From the NCBI RefSeq assembly GCF_021530565.1, contig NZ_JAKGBI010000003.1, positions 248,001 through 312,000 on the forward strand: 64,000 nucleotides of DNA, in the 5' to 3' direction. The notes under the pieces are model-generated. The model was given only the letters and a program-made list of their open reading frames with translations, did no database searches and had not been told where the DNA came from. The stretch comes from Pseudoalteromonas sp. SMS1. GTDB lineage: Bacteria > Pseudomonadota > Gammaproteobacteria > Enterobacterales > Alteromonadaceae. Positions within the stretch are counted from its first letter, which is position 1. Each line of letters starts with the position of its first letter. The translations under genes and the position numbers were made by a program. This document shows, piece by piece, positions 27,924 through 37,275 of this stretch.

Positions 27924-29808
27924 AGCTATCAAAAATAGGTGCTTCTTGTGGTTCTTTAATATGCGGTGCAGCAGCACCGATATAGGAGCCCTCAAACATC
28001 GTAATATGAGTTTCTTCAAGTTGTTGTAGCTGTGTTTTGCTCGTAATCCCTGACACAATTAAAGATATTTGACTGTCTTTACATTGTTCCCCGATATGTT
28101 TTACGAGCCCTCTTACTTGTGGGTTATCAGCGAGTTGCTCAACAAGCGTCTCTTCAAGTTTGACTGCATTAATCGACATTTTTAGCATTCTGCTGATGGT
28201 GAGTAGGCCGCTGTTACGTGAATTTACAAGGATATTTACCCCCTTACTGCGCAATATACTGATGATTGCTGACATATCATTAAACTGGCTGATCAGGGCT
28301 TGTTCATCTAATTCAAACGTAATTAGGTTCGGCTGTGGGTAGCGGTTAATCGCTTGGCTAATGCACTCCATCATTTGGGGATCGCTTAAATCCTGAGGCG
28401 TCAGCGCTAGACTCCAAGCGATATTCGTTTTTCTAAACTGAGTGACACATAACTCCAACATTTGCTTTGTAAGTTGAGAGTTTAGACGCGAATGCTTGAT
28501 GACCTCGCCAAATGCTTGGGACTTAAGAATGACGCCCTGTTCGGTCAATACGCGTGGAGCACAGTGATACTGTACAATCTTGCCGTCATGAATACGTGCC
28601 CTTGGGGTAAAGTATGGAATGATACGGTGTTGGTCAAAGGCACTTTGCACTGTTTTTGCGATGGCCAAGTTGGACTCTTGTAGCAATTTGGTTTTTTGTG
28701 TTTGCTGACCATAAATGTACGTTGTTGGACGTAATTGCTGAGCTTGGCGGCATGCGATAAATGCATTTTCCAATAGGAGGCCTTTATTCCCTTTAGCGAT
28801 ACCCGCCTTGAGTTGAATGTATAACAGTGGTTCATCTAATATAGGTCGAGAAAAAGGAAATTCAGAGATCAAATTATTCAGGTAATGTTCGCCATTTGGC
28901 GTGTCACACAGTAAAACAAGCTTCGAGGTCGCCAGTCGATAAACCTTAAATGGTTTTGTAAAACCCTGAAAGTAGCGCATGACATTTTGAATAACGTTGT
29001 CGCCAACTGCCGCGCCGTAAAAACTGATGATTTCTTCTAGTTCGCAAATTGAAATAATTGCCAGACTTAAATGTTGGCGTTTGGCGTTGAGTAAATCTTG
29101 TTCTAGGGCCAAGCGGTTGGCAAACCCTGTTCTGGCATCTGTTGTTAAAGTACGTCGATAGACCAGCAAATACATACCAGCCACGAGCAACGCAATACAA
29201 AAGAAAAAGCTGGCAGACAGGGCTGCTTGGGCGACGTTGTCTTGCAGTTGCGACTCAATGTGAGAAATGGGGATGTCAGCACCGGTTAAATAGATTTGTC
29301 CTTTAGGCGTAATATGCGGGACGAAAATAGTTTTAAAATGTCCCCACTTGTCAGCGGACACCTCAAACACAGCCTTTGTAGAACGAAAAGCGCCTTTATT
29401 AATCGTTGTTGCTTCTGGGTAGATATCTCTAAATAAGGTAATGTTACCGTTGGTAATGTCATCTACGGTATAGCTGGACGCTGTGAAACGAACATGTGGC
29501 GAGTCATATACCATAGTGTAGACATATTCGACGCCAACCGCTTGTGCGAGCTTGGTCAGTTGTTCACTTGCATGTTTAAATTCGGCTTCGCTGATGTTGT
29601 TGAGGTTATCGTGATAATCAGCACCGACAAATAGGTTGGCACTTTGTGCTGCGATCCGCAGTGTTTCATCGATGTCTTCCATGATCACTGTTTTGGTATG
29701 ATGGTAGGTGTAGTAAACGTACCCTGCCAGCGATATCACGAAGGTAAAAAAACCCACCAACACCCAAGTAAAAGAGGGAGGACGGCGAGCAAAGTTCCAT
29801 TTTTTCAT
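27922..29808 (-). CDS. Membrane receptor with degenerate GGDEF and EAL domains
   Basis: A 628-residue protein: TM1 (WVLVGFFTFVISLAGYVYYTY), a ~150-residue periplasmic sensor, TM2 (residues ~195-215), then GGDEF- and EAL-like domains. The GGDEF position reads LATSKLVLL with no GGDEF. EALxR is replaced by YHCAPR, the metal-site DDFGTG by NSRNSG, and EGVE by SGIT. Neither cyclase nor phosphodiesterase activity is expected, although the folds appear kept (KLEETLVEQL matches KIDxxFV). It probably acts by protein interaction or ligand sensing. The neighbouring panP is divergent. Confidence 0.82.
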   Translation of the reverse strand: MKKWNFARRPPSFTWVLVGFFTFVISLAGYVYYTYHHTKTVIMEDIDETLRIAAQSANLFVGADYHDNLNNISEAEFKHASEQLTKLAQAVGVEYVYTMVYDSPHVRFTASSYTVDDITNGNITLFRDIYPEATTINKGAFRSTKAVFEVSADKWGHFKTIFVPHITPKGQIYLTGADIPISHIESQLQDNVAQAALSASFFFCIALLVAGMYLLVYRRTLTTDARTGFANRLALEQDLLNAKRQHLSLAIISICELEEIISFYGAAVGDNVIQNVMRYFQGFTKPFKVYRLATSKLVLLCDTPNGEHYLNNLISEFPFSRPILDEPLLYIQLKAGIAKGNKGLLLENAFIACRQAQQLRPTTYIYGQQTQKTKLLQESNLAIAKTVQSAFDQHRIIPYFTPRARIHDGKIVQYHCAPRVLTEQGVILKSQAFGEVIKHSRLNSQLTKQMLELCVTQFRKTNIAWSLALTPQDLSDPQMMECISQAINRYPQPNLITFELDEQALISQFNDMSAIISILRSKGVNILVNSRNSGLLTISRMLKMSINAVKLEETLVEQLADNPQVRGLVKHIGEQCKDSQISLIVSGITSKTQLQQLEETHITMFEGSYIGAAAPHIKEPQEAPIFDS

Positions 29809-30100
29809 TGCAGTTCCGATTGCCTGAGCATTAACAATATTGCAAATTTTATAGGCTTGGTGAGGATTTTACAAAGTATTTCATTAAATGACGGTTAAGT
29901 ATGTTCCTAAAAAGCCCTATTTCATCAATTTATATAGAAAATAGCGTTTAAGATTACTTTTTTACTCCCTATTTGCAGACTTTCCCGTAACTTTAAAGTA
30001 GAGTTAGTCATTTCGTAATAAATTAGCAAGGTAGATGTGCCTATCAGACGCAGCCTCGTGGCGCACACATCTGCCTACTCTTTTGTGATTGGGAATTAGA

Positions 30101-31726
30101 ATGGGTCCAAAGCGTTGTGCAGTCGCTTCTGAAGAAAGCTTAATGCGAATCTTTACCGTACCAGAAGCGCCAGGCTCTACACTCAGTAAAATAGAACAAG
30201 AAATCTCACATAACCTAGCTGGGTTTTTGAATGAGAACATTGCTGCTGTTGAGAAGCCATTACACGAGATAGAAAAAGATTTTCAATCTGCTTCTATCCC
30301 TGAAGAGCCGACTTTTGTTTCGGATTATGCTCAAGATATCATGGAGCAGTTAGTCGCGCATTCGGTTCATACCGCGTCACCAAGCTTTATTGGCCATATG
30401 ACGTCTGCATTGCCGCATTTCTTGCTGCCGCTCTCTAAATTGATGGTTGGGCTAAACCAGAACTTAGTAAAGATTGAAACTTCAAAAGCTTTTACGCCAC
30501 TTGAAAGGCAAGTTCTGGGCATGATGCACCACTTAACTTATGGCCAAAATGATGCCTTTTATCAAAAGTGGATGCACAGTGCTAAAAATGCACTAGGCGC
30601 CTTTTGTTCAGGTGGCACGATTGCGAATATTACTGCTCTGTGGATTGCGAGAAACCGCCTGCTTAAGCCAGATGGCGATTTTAAGGGGATCTCTTCTCAA
30701 GGTATGTTTGCAGCCATGATGCACTATGGCTATAAAGGGCTGGCAGTCTTGGTATCTGAGCGAGGACACTACTCGTTGGGTAAAGCGGCGGATGTATTGG
30801 GTATTGGCCGAGAGAACTTTATTGCTATCGGGACGGATAACAACAACAAAGTAGACATGGTTGCAATGCGAGCAAAGGCATTAGAGCTAGAGTCACAAGG
30901 TATTAAAGTAATGGCCATTGTGGGCGTTGCAGGGACTACTGAGACGGGTAGCATTGACCCGCTCGTTGACATGGCACAGTTGTGTGAAGAATTAAATTGT
31001 CATTTCCATGTGGATGCAGCATGGGGGGGCGCCACATTATTGTCCAATACATACCGGCATTTGTTATCAGGCATTGAAAAGGCTGACTCAGTGACGATCG
31101 ATGCACATAAGCAAATGTATGTGCCGATGGGGGCTGGTATCGTATTATTCAAAGATCCTGCTGCGACGGATGTGATTGAACACCACGCTGAATATATTTT
31201 ACGTAAAGGTTCAAAAGACTTAGGTAGTCATACCTTAGAGGGGAGCCGCCCCGGCATGGCAATGTTAGTGCATGCGTGTTTGCAAGTAATAGGTCGCAAA
31301 GGCTATGAAATGTTGATAGATCATAGTATAGAAAAAGCACAATACTTTGCTGATCTGATCGTCAATCAGGATGATTTTGAGCTGATCTCTCAACCTGAAC
31401 TGTGCTTACTCACCTACCGTTACGTGCCTAAAGCGATTAAAGCCGCGCTAGAGACAGCGGATGCGCAAGAAAAGTTGGACATCTATGCTGCTTTGAATCG
31501 ATTAACGGCGAGCATGCAAAAAAGGCAGCGTGAAACCGGTCGTTCATTTGTATCGCGGACGCGCTTGACGCCAGAGCAATATGATAACCAGCCTACGGTT
31601 GTATTTAGAGTTGTGTTGGCAAATCCATTGACCTCTTACCAAATGCTGAATGATATTTTGGAGGAGCAGCGTGAAATGGCGCAGCATGACCCAATTATGA
31701 AAAAGTATTTACTAAAATACTTGTGA
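30101..31726 (+). CDS. panP: Pyridoxal-dependent aspartate 1-decarboxylase PanP
   Basis: Decarboxylates aspartate to beta-alanine for pantothenate, replacing the pyruvoyl enzyme PanD. The 541-residue protein belongs to the glutamate-decarboxylase fold and matches Vibrio PanP across long stretches: SPSFIGHMTSALPHFLLPL, NQNLVKIETSKAFTPLERQV, FHVDAAWGGA and the PLP lysine in VTIDAHKQMYVPMG. I start at ATG 30101 with GGGA 6 nt upstream; a TTG four codons earlier is less likely. It is monocistronic, with a terminator just after the stop. panB and panC lie 19 kb away. Confidence 0.93.
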   Translation: MGPKRCAVASEESLMRIFTVPEAPGSTLSKIEQEISHNLAGFLNENIAAVEKPLHEIEKDFQSASIPEEPTFVSDYAQDIMEQLVAHSVHTASPSFIGHMTSALPHFLLPLSKLMVGLNQNLVKIETSKAFTPLERQVLGMMHHLTYGQNDAFYQKWMHSAKNALGAFCSGGTIANITALWIARNRLLKPDGDFKGISSQGMFAAMMHYGYKGLAVLVSERGHYSLGKAADVLGIGRENFIAIGTDNNNKVDMVAMRAKALELESQGIKVMAIVGVAGTTETGSIDPLVDMAQLCEELNCHFHVDAAWGGATLLSNTYRHLLSGIEKADSVTIDAHKQMYVPMGAGIVLFKDPAATDVIEHHAEYILRKGSKDLGSHTLEGSRPGMAMLVHACLQVIGRKGYEMLIDHSIEKAQYFADLIVNQDDFELISQPELCLLTYRYVPKAIKAALETADAQEKLDIYAALNRLTASMQKRQRETGRSFVSRTRLTPEQYDNQPTVVFRVVLANPLTSYQMLNDILEEQREMAQHDPIMKKYLLKYL

Positions 31727-31727
31727 T

Positions 31728-31752
31728 AAAAAGGAGCTTTCAGCTCCTTTTT
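31728..31752 (+). terminator. Rho-independent terminator after panP
   Basis: AAAAAGGAGCT and AGCTCCTTTTT arms with a TTC loop immediately after the stop codon. Confidence 0.93.
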
Positions 31753-32088
31753 ATTTTCCACACAATGCAAATTGAACGTCCCACTTTAGGGGGCTTCTTG
31801 TAAATCAATGCCTTAGCTTTCTACATCGAAATATCCCAAATAATAAAATGTTTATAGGGGATGACGTTGGTCGCATTTTTTGCAAAGAAGCATTGCCAGT
31901 GAGATAAAAATGGGTGATTTTTTATCTCACTGGCGTATTATTATTCAAAGCAGTGGCTTAGTTGTTTTACCCCAAAACAAAGGTATCTGGAAATTGGTAA
32001 AACAGAACCAATGAAATACTTGGTACCAACTTTCTATTGGTAAGTTGCGAGATGACTTGGAAACAAGTACAAAACGAGATGTATTTGG
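31753..32088. other. Intergenic region, 336 bp
   Basis: Upstream region of the GGDEF gene. It holds the 16-bp-armed hairpin at 31895-31934 and three TTGGTA motifs at about 31995, 32021 and 32037, the middle one inside the palindrome TTGGTACCAA. These could be operator half-sites. No gene is visible. Confidence 0.5.
31895..31934. repeat. Perfect 16-bp inverted repeat (hairpin)
   Basis: GCCAGTGAGATAAAAA and its exact complement flank the 8-nt loop TGGGTGAT. No T run follows the stem. It is unusually long and perfect for a terminator. It may be a transcription barrier or a binding site. Confidence 0.75.
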
Positions 32089-33180
32089 GTGAATAAATTG
32101 GCTGTAGATAGTAGAGAAAATGATGATTTGTCTAACCATAGGCATAATGAGCTCACGCACGTTACGCAAAGGCTGAGGCGTGTTTTATCCAAAGAAGTCG
32201 ATGTCTCCGTTGGCCATCAACAATTTCTCGCTGATATTATTTCGGAAGGTAAGGCATTACTTAATGTGAGTCGTGTATCGGTGTGGCTGTTCGATGATGC
32301 GGCTCATCCCACCAAATTAATAAACTATGCCAACACAGATTGGAATGCTGTCTTTTCAGGGTCTATGCCTGAACTTCTTGTGACCGACTATCCCATATAT
32401 TTTCGTACTATTGTGAGTGGTGAAACCATCTCGGCGCGCAATGCATTAACCGATTCTCGGACCTGTGAATTCAGAGAAGGGTATTTAAAACCGCAACAGA
32501 TATCTGCGCTACTTGATACTGCTATTTTTCAAAATGGTTTAGCAATTGGTGTAGTGTGTTGCGAAGGCCGCTTTCATCCTCGAGATTGGTTGTCGTGGGA
32601 AGTGGTTGCTGCGGAACTCATTGCGGATTGTTGCAGCCGTCGATTATTGGTCCATGAGCTGTGGCATATGCAGCAAAAGTTAACTGAAATGGCGTTTCAG
32701 GATGTGCTTACCGGACTGAAAAACCGTCGATATTTAATGGACTATGCAAAGAGTGAAATGAGTCGTCATCAACGCTCTGATAGGCCTTTGAGCTTGCTCA
32801 TGATTGATTTAGACCGATTCAAGGGGATTAATGACAAGTATGGGCACGATGGTGGGGACGAAGTATTAAAACGTTTTTCTGACTGTTGTACTAACTTAGT
32901 TAGGGCAGAAGACTGCGTGTGTCGGCTAGGAGGCGAGGAGTTCATTATTCTGCTGCCAGAGACGGAAGTTGCGTTGGCTATTAACGTCGCACAGCGACTT
33001 CGTGAGGAAGCTGCTGCGCTTACAGTACCGTATGAAGGACAACAGATATCTTTTACCGTCAGTATCGGTGTTGCAGATGTCAATTTAAATATGCCTTTTA
33101 GTAAGTCTCTAAAAGCGGCTGATCAGGCTGTCTATCAGGCCAAAGCCGCAGGTCGTGATCAGATCAAGTTAGCGCTCTGA
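32089..33180 (+). CDS. GAF-domain diguanylate cyclase
   Basis: Makes cyclic di-GMP. Residues ~40-190 form a GAF-like sensor (VSRVSVWLFDDAA through IGVVCCEGRFHPRDW). The GGDEF domain follows from FQDVLTGLKNRRYL with the metal site MIDLDRFKGINDKYGH and the active motif RLGGEEF. RAED sits exactly five residues before GGEEF, a proper RxxD inhibitory site, so product inhibition is expected. No membrane span is visible, so it is cytoplasmic. The start is GTG. It is convergent with the large kinase, 5 nt apart. Confidence 0.9.
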   Translation: MNKLAVDSRENDDLSNHRHNELTHVTQRLRRVLSKEVDVSVGHQQFLADIISEGKALLNVSRVSVWLFDDAAHPTKLINYANTDWNAVFSGSMPELLVTDYPIYFRTIVSGETISARNALTDSRTCEFREGYLKPQQISALLDTAIFQNGLAIGVVCCEGRFHPRDWLSWEVVAAELIADCCSRRLLVHELWHMQQKLTEMAFQDVLTGLKNRRYLMDYAKSEMSRHQRSDRPLSLLMIDLDRFKGINDKYGHDGGDEVLKRFSDCCTNLVRAEDCVCRLGGEEFIILLPETEVALAINVAQRLREEAAALTVPYEGQQISFTVSIGVADVNLNMPFSKSLKAADQAVYQAKAAGRDQIKLAL

Positions 33181-33185
33181 CATAG

Positions 33186-36100
33186 TCAGTAAGAATGATT
33201 GAATAACGCTTTTAGTTTTGCAGGCTTCAAAGGCTTCGTTAAATAGTGAATTTGGCATTCTTTTACGTGTGTTTTTAGTGATTGATCGCGCACCGCGGTA
33301 ATGAGTACTGCCGGTATGTCACTTTGCCATATCTCGCGCAAGGTCTTGATCAAGGTAATGCCATCGCAGTGTGAATCCAATTGGTAATCGACTAAAAGCA
33401 TATCGGGTGCTTTGTTGTCTTTTGCATACTGTATCGTCTCTTCGACTTGACTAAACAAGTTGTGCTGAAGCTGCCACTTTGTGAGTAAGCTCGACATAGC
33501 CGATAAATTGTTAGGATCGTCATCTATGACCATCACCTTGAGCTTACGTTTGTTGTCAGTCTGATTCACCTGATTGGGTGAGACCACTTGACTCTCATCT
33601 CCCAGCGGTACATCAATATAAAAGCGGCTGCCTTTTGTGGGCACTGATTTAATAGCCAGTGGAATACTCATCAAGTCGCATAGTCGCTTCACAACACCAA
33701 GGCCTAACCCAACTCCTCGGTTGTCTCCCGCTTCAATGCGATAAAAGTCATTAAAAATCTTTTGTTGTTCATGATGGGTAATACCGGGACCCGTGTCCCA
33801 AACCTCTATACGTAAACTGTGCGCGCGTTGTCTACAGGCAATTAAAACACGACCTGATTCCGTGTACTTCACGGCATTGGAGACTAAGTTTTGAACGACT
33901 CGACGTAAATACGTGATATCACTGTGCACGGTAAACTCGCTGTTCCTGACTTTCAGCTTGAGGCCTTTATCCTGACATATGATTGCGTACTCATTTTCCA
34001 GTGGCGCTAAGATGTCTGTGATTTTAAAGTGACGTGGCGTCGGTTGCATGGCACCTTGCTCTAACTTAGCGATGTCGAGTAACGATGACATCAAGTGCAC
34101 AGTAGAGTCCAAGCTGTCACCAAGTTTGTGAAGGTTACTGCGCTCAGCGTCAGGTAAATGCTTTTCCTCTATAGCACCTAAATATAATCTGGCGGCATTT
34201 AAGGGTTGTAAAATATCGTGACTTGCGAGCGCCAAAAAGCGTGTTTTACTGTCATTGGCTTTTTCGGCTTCTTTTTTAGCCGCCACTAAATCCTGTTCAA
34301 TTTTTTCTCTGGTGGCGATCTGGGCTTTAAGGTCTTGGTTGATCGCACGGATTTCTAGCATTCTGGCCTCAATGCGATTTTCAAGATCCATATTGATTTC
34401 TTCTAACGCATTTTGTGTGGCCATGTGCATCGTGATATCAGAAAAACTTGTTACAAACCCGCCGCCGGGCAATGGGTTACCTGTCATCTCAAACACTTGG
34501 CCATTCTCTCTGTGACGAATATAATGGTGTGGTGTCCCATTTTTAAGATGTTGTACACGTTTCTCTACTAGCTTCTCTAGTGCGCCGGGACCACATTCAC
34601 CACGTTGTGCGTTATAGCGAATAATTTCTTCAATATCTTGTCCCACTTGTAAATATCCCTTGGGGTATTCAAACATCTCATGGTATCGCTTGTTCCAAGC
34701 AACAAGCTTTAAATCTTTGTCGACAACAGAAATACCATGGCTAAGGTTTTCCAAAGAGGTAAATAGCAAGTTTTGATTAAACTGCAGGGCTTGTGTGGTT
34801 TCATCGAAGAAAGTGACGACTTCTTCAAATGCCATTTGCTTTCCTGAAGACACGGCATGGATCAGAGCCTGTGCGGATGATGCGCCTAATACACCGGTTA
34901 GGGCACGTTCACAAAAGCTAATAAAATCAGCCGTTGGGGAAGCGTTGTTATTATCGATATCTTCATTGAGAGCATAGTGACCAAGCAATTGCTGGCTACG
35001 TTGGATCCCCAAGAACGTTTGCAGTAAGACCTTAAAGTCATAGACTGTGGCCTTGACTTCTTTGTTGAGCTTCTTAGCCAGTGCCGCTTGTTCTTTAGGC
35101 TTAACAAATGCAGTTGCCTGCAATTTGTCGATTAAACGCTCATATGCACCTAAGGAAAAACTGATATAACAGCTGATATTGGCCAATAAAGCGAGGAGTG
35201 TACCGCGTGTTACAATGGATTGTTGAGTTTGGTAGTCCAACAATTCTGGCGTAGATATAATGGGTAGTAATAAAAATAAGGCCCAGCAAATGAGACCCGC
35301 AGTGAGCCCCGCGTATACACCATAGGCATGCCCTTTACGCCAATAAAGCCCACCGACTATTGCGGGCAGTAATTGCGTGACTAGCGAAAAGGCAACCAGC
35401 CCCATACTCGCCAGTGCGGCGCCATGCCCGACCCATTGTTGATATAAATAGGCCAATAATAATATGGCGCCAATGATAAAACGTCGAACCAAGAGAATTT
35501 GAGATTTGTAGTTGTTGGTTAGGAGGCTTCTTTTAAACCGTCTCTTTAGTAACAAGGGCAGAACAATATCATTGGATAGCATGGTACTGAGTGTCAGTGT
35601 TGCAACGACAATCATAGCTGTTGCTGCTGACAACCCACCGATAAAAACGAATGTTGAAATGACGGGGTATTCAAGATTCAGTGGCAATGCCAATACAAAG
35701 CTATCGGCTGAAATTTGCTGACCTATTTGTGGGTGAATGGCCGCGCTAGCAATGGGGATAATCATCAATGCTATGAGCATTAAATAGAGAGGGAATGCCC
35801 ATCTGGCAGTATTTAAGTGATTACTATTTTGATTGTCGACCACGGTAACGTGAAACTGTCTTGGCAAGCATATAATGGCAGCAGCAGCCATCAATGTCTG
35901 GCCAATAAAATTGAAGTTAGAAAAGTCAAAATCTTGCCAATGCGCCCACACAAAATCAGTATTTTTTTGGACCACAATGGCTTGAAAAGATAGATAAGCA
36001 ACCGCAATTAAAGCCAGCAGCTTTATCACTGATTCAAAAGCAATGGCCAGCATTAAACCAGATCGATACTCCGTGACATCCACTTTTCTTGCACCAAAAA

Positions 36101-36605
36101 AGATGGCAAACAGTGCCATCATCAAGGTGCCGGTGAGCGCCAAAGCTGCGCCTGAAATATCGTCATTATTACGCAGTAGTTCAAAACTGTTGGCGAGGGC
36201 TTTGAGTTGCAGTGCGATATATGGAATGGTTGCGAGCAGGGCGATTAGTGTCACCATGATAGCTGTGGTTTGGCGTTTTCCATAGCGGGCACTGATAAAG
36301 TCGGAAATGGTTGTAATATTTTGCTTTTTACTGACTAAAATCAGCTTGCGTAAAAAGCCATGACCAAACAAAAACAGCAAGGCTGGGCCTAATAAAATTG
36401 GGAAAAAGTGCCAACTGCTCGCTGCTGCAGTGCCGACAGAGCCATAATATGTCCACGAGGTGCAATAAATCCCCAATGCGAGTGCATAAACAAAAGGGTG
36501 ATGACTGATTTTTTGTGCCAAAGGGGTTTGTTTGTCACCCCAATTAGCTAACCAAAATAGCAATCCGATATAGCTAAGAGCAACGAGTATGAGGGCTGCA
36601 GTCAT
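33186..36605 (-). CDS. SLC5 transporter-fused hybrid histidine kinase (CrbS/CbrA type)
   Basis: An 1139-residue sensor. The first ~480 residues are a sodium/solute-symporter module of about 13 spans. A STAC-like linker follows (KATVYDFKVLLQTFLG), then PAS (HGISVVDKDLKLVAWNKRYHE), a coiled coil (ARMLEIRAINQDLK), HisKA (SHDILQPLNAARL), an ATPase domain (NLVSNAVKYT, DTGPGI, GLGLGVV) and a receiver domain with phospho-Asp in LLVDYQL. This is the architecture of Vibrio CrbS, which controls acetyl-CoA synthetase, and of Pseudomonas CbrA. It is divergent from a Na+/carboxylate-type symporter, consistent with sensing a related substrate. The partner regulator is not in the window. Confidence 0.93.
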   Translation of the reverse strand: MTAALILVALSYIGLLFWLANWGDKQTPLAQKISHHPFVYALALGIYCTSWTYYGSVGTAAASSWHFFPILLGPALLFLFGHGFLRKLILVSKKQNITTISDFISARYGKRQTTAIMVTLIALLATIPYIALQLKALANSFELLRNNDDISGAALALTGTLMMALFAIFFGARKVDVTEYRSGLMLAIAFESVIKLLALIAVAYLSFQAIVVQKNTDFVWAHWQDFDFSNFNFIGQTLMAAAAIICLPRQFHVTVVDNQNSNHLNTARWAFPLYLMLIALMIIPIASAAIHPQIGQQISADSFVLALPLNLEYPVISTFVFIGGLSAATAMIVVATLTLSTMLSNDIVLPLLLKRRFKRSLLTNNYKSQILLVRRFIIGAILLLAYLYQQWVGHGAALASMGLVAFSLVTQLLPAIVGGLYWRKGHAYGVYAGLTAGLICWALFLLLPIISTPELLDYQTQQSIVTRGTLLALLANISCYISFSLGAYERLIDKLQATAFVKPKEQAALAKKLNKEVKATVYDFKVLLQTFLGIQRSQQLLGHYALNEDIDNNNASPTADFISFCERALTGVLGASSAQALIHAVSSGKQMAFEEVVTFFDETTQALQFNQNLLFTSLENLSHGISVVDKDLKLVAWNKRYHEMFEYPKGYLQVGQDIEEIIRYNAQRGECGPGALEKLVEKRVQHLKNGTPHHYIRHRENGQVFEMTGNPLPGGGFVTSFSDITMHMATQNALEEINMDLENRIEARMLEIRAINQDLKAQIATREKIEQDLVAAKKEAEKANDSKTRFLALASHDILQPLNAARLYLGAIEEKHLPDAERSNLHKLGDSLDSTVHLMSSLLDIAKLEQGAMQPTPRHFKITDILAPLENEYAIICQDKGLKLKVRNSEFTVHSDITYLRRVVQNLVSNAVKYTESGRVLIACRQRAHSLRIEVWDTGPGITHHEQQKIFNDFYRIEAGDNRGVGLGLGVVKRLCDLMSIPLAIKSVPTKGSRFYIDVPLGDESQVVSPNQVNQTDNKRKLKVMVIDDDPNNLSAMSSLLTKWQLQHNLFSQVEETIQYAKDNKAPDMLLVDYQLDSHCDGITLIKTLREIWQSDIPAVLITAVRDQSLKTHVKECQIHYLTKPLKPAKLKALFNHSY

Positions 36606-37003
36606 CTTGAATCCTAATAGATGTTTTTGATTGTATTGTTAATTTCTAGCCTTAGTGCTGATTTATCATATCTGGCTTAGTTTCTATAAGCCAGTCATCG
36701 CGAATGAAGAATATAATACACTGATTATTAAGGAATAATGCTTGTTTGTTGTGCTATTTAGACTAATGTCTTATATAGCATGGATTGTTAATACTAAATG
36801 TATGAGAAGCATAATAATTTCATAACTATCTGATTTATATAACTATTAAAGTTATTCAAGTTCGGTTTTCTTGCAGTTTACGTAAACGTAAGATTGGTTT
36901 TACGACTAAGGTCTCAATTCAATAATCCAAAGCCATTGCTACAGTCAAAAGGTCAATTAATACCAACACATTCATTTTGAATGAGTTAAAGGGGGAGTAA
37001 ATA
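36606..37003. other. Divergent control region, 398 bp
   Basis: Lies between the transporter-fused kinase and the DUF4212 symporter operon. It is AT-rich with a conspicuous palindromic site at 36877-36892 (listed separately). No gene is visible. Confidence 0.6.
36877..36892 (+). promoter_or_regulatory. Putative LiuR-type (MerR-family) operator
   Basis: TTTACGTAAACGTAAG contains ACGT twice, 7 bp apart, and lies within the palindrome GTTTACGTAAAC. From memory it resembles the operator described for LiuR, the regulator of branched-chain amino acid catabolism in Alteromonadales. It is ~110 bp upstream of the symporter operon. The factor assignment is inference. Confidence 0.5.
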
Positions 37004-37267
37004 ATGGCCTTTAAAAGTGAAGAACAAGCAAAAGCATATTGGTCAGAAAATCTAGCCTTGATGTTTAAACTGCTGACAATTTGGTTTGTCGTATCATTCG
37101 GTTTTGGCATTTTACTGGTAGATGTCTTAAATGAAATACGTTTTTTCGGGTTTAAATTGGGCTTTTGGTTTTCCCAACAAGGTGCAATTTATACGTTTGT
37201 TGCTTTGATTTTTGTCTACGTATCAAAAATGGATGCGCTTGATAAAAAATACGGCGTGGATGAATAG
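37004..37267 (+). CDS. DUF4212 protein, putative small subunit of a sodium/substrate symporter
   Basis: Eighty-seven residues with two membrane spans: MFKLLTIWFVVSFGFGILLV and FWFSQQGAIYTFVALIFVYV, the DUF4212 layout. The family is regularly encoded just before an SSS-family transporter, analogous to the YjcH-ActP pair, and is thought to be its accessory subunit. A GGGGGAG box precedes the ATG. The large subunit starts 8 nt after the stop, so they form an operon. Confidence 0.88.
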   Translation: MAFKSEEQAKAYWSENLALMFKLLTIWFVVSFGFGILLVDVLNEIRFFGFKLGFWFSQQGAIYTFVALIFVYVSKMDALDKKYGVDE

Positions 37268-37275
37268 GGAGCAAC

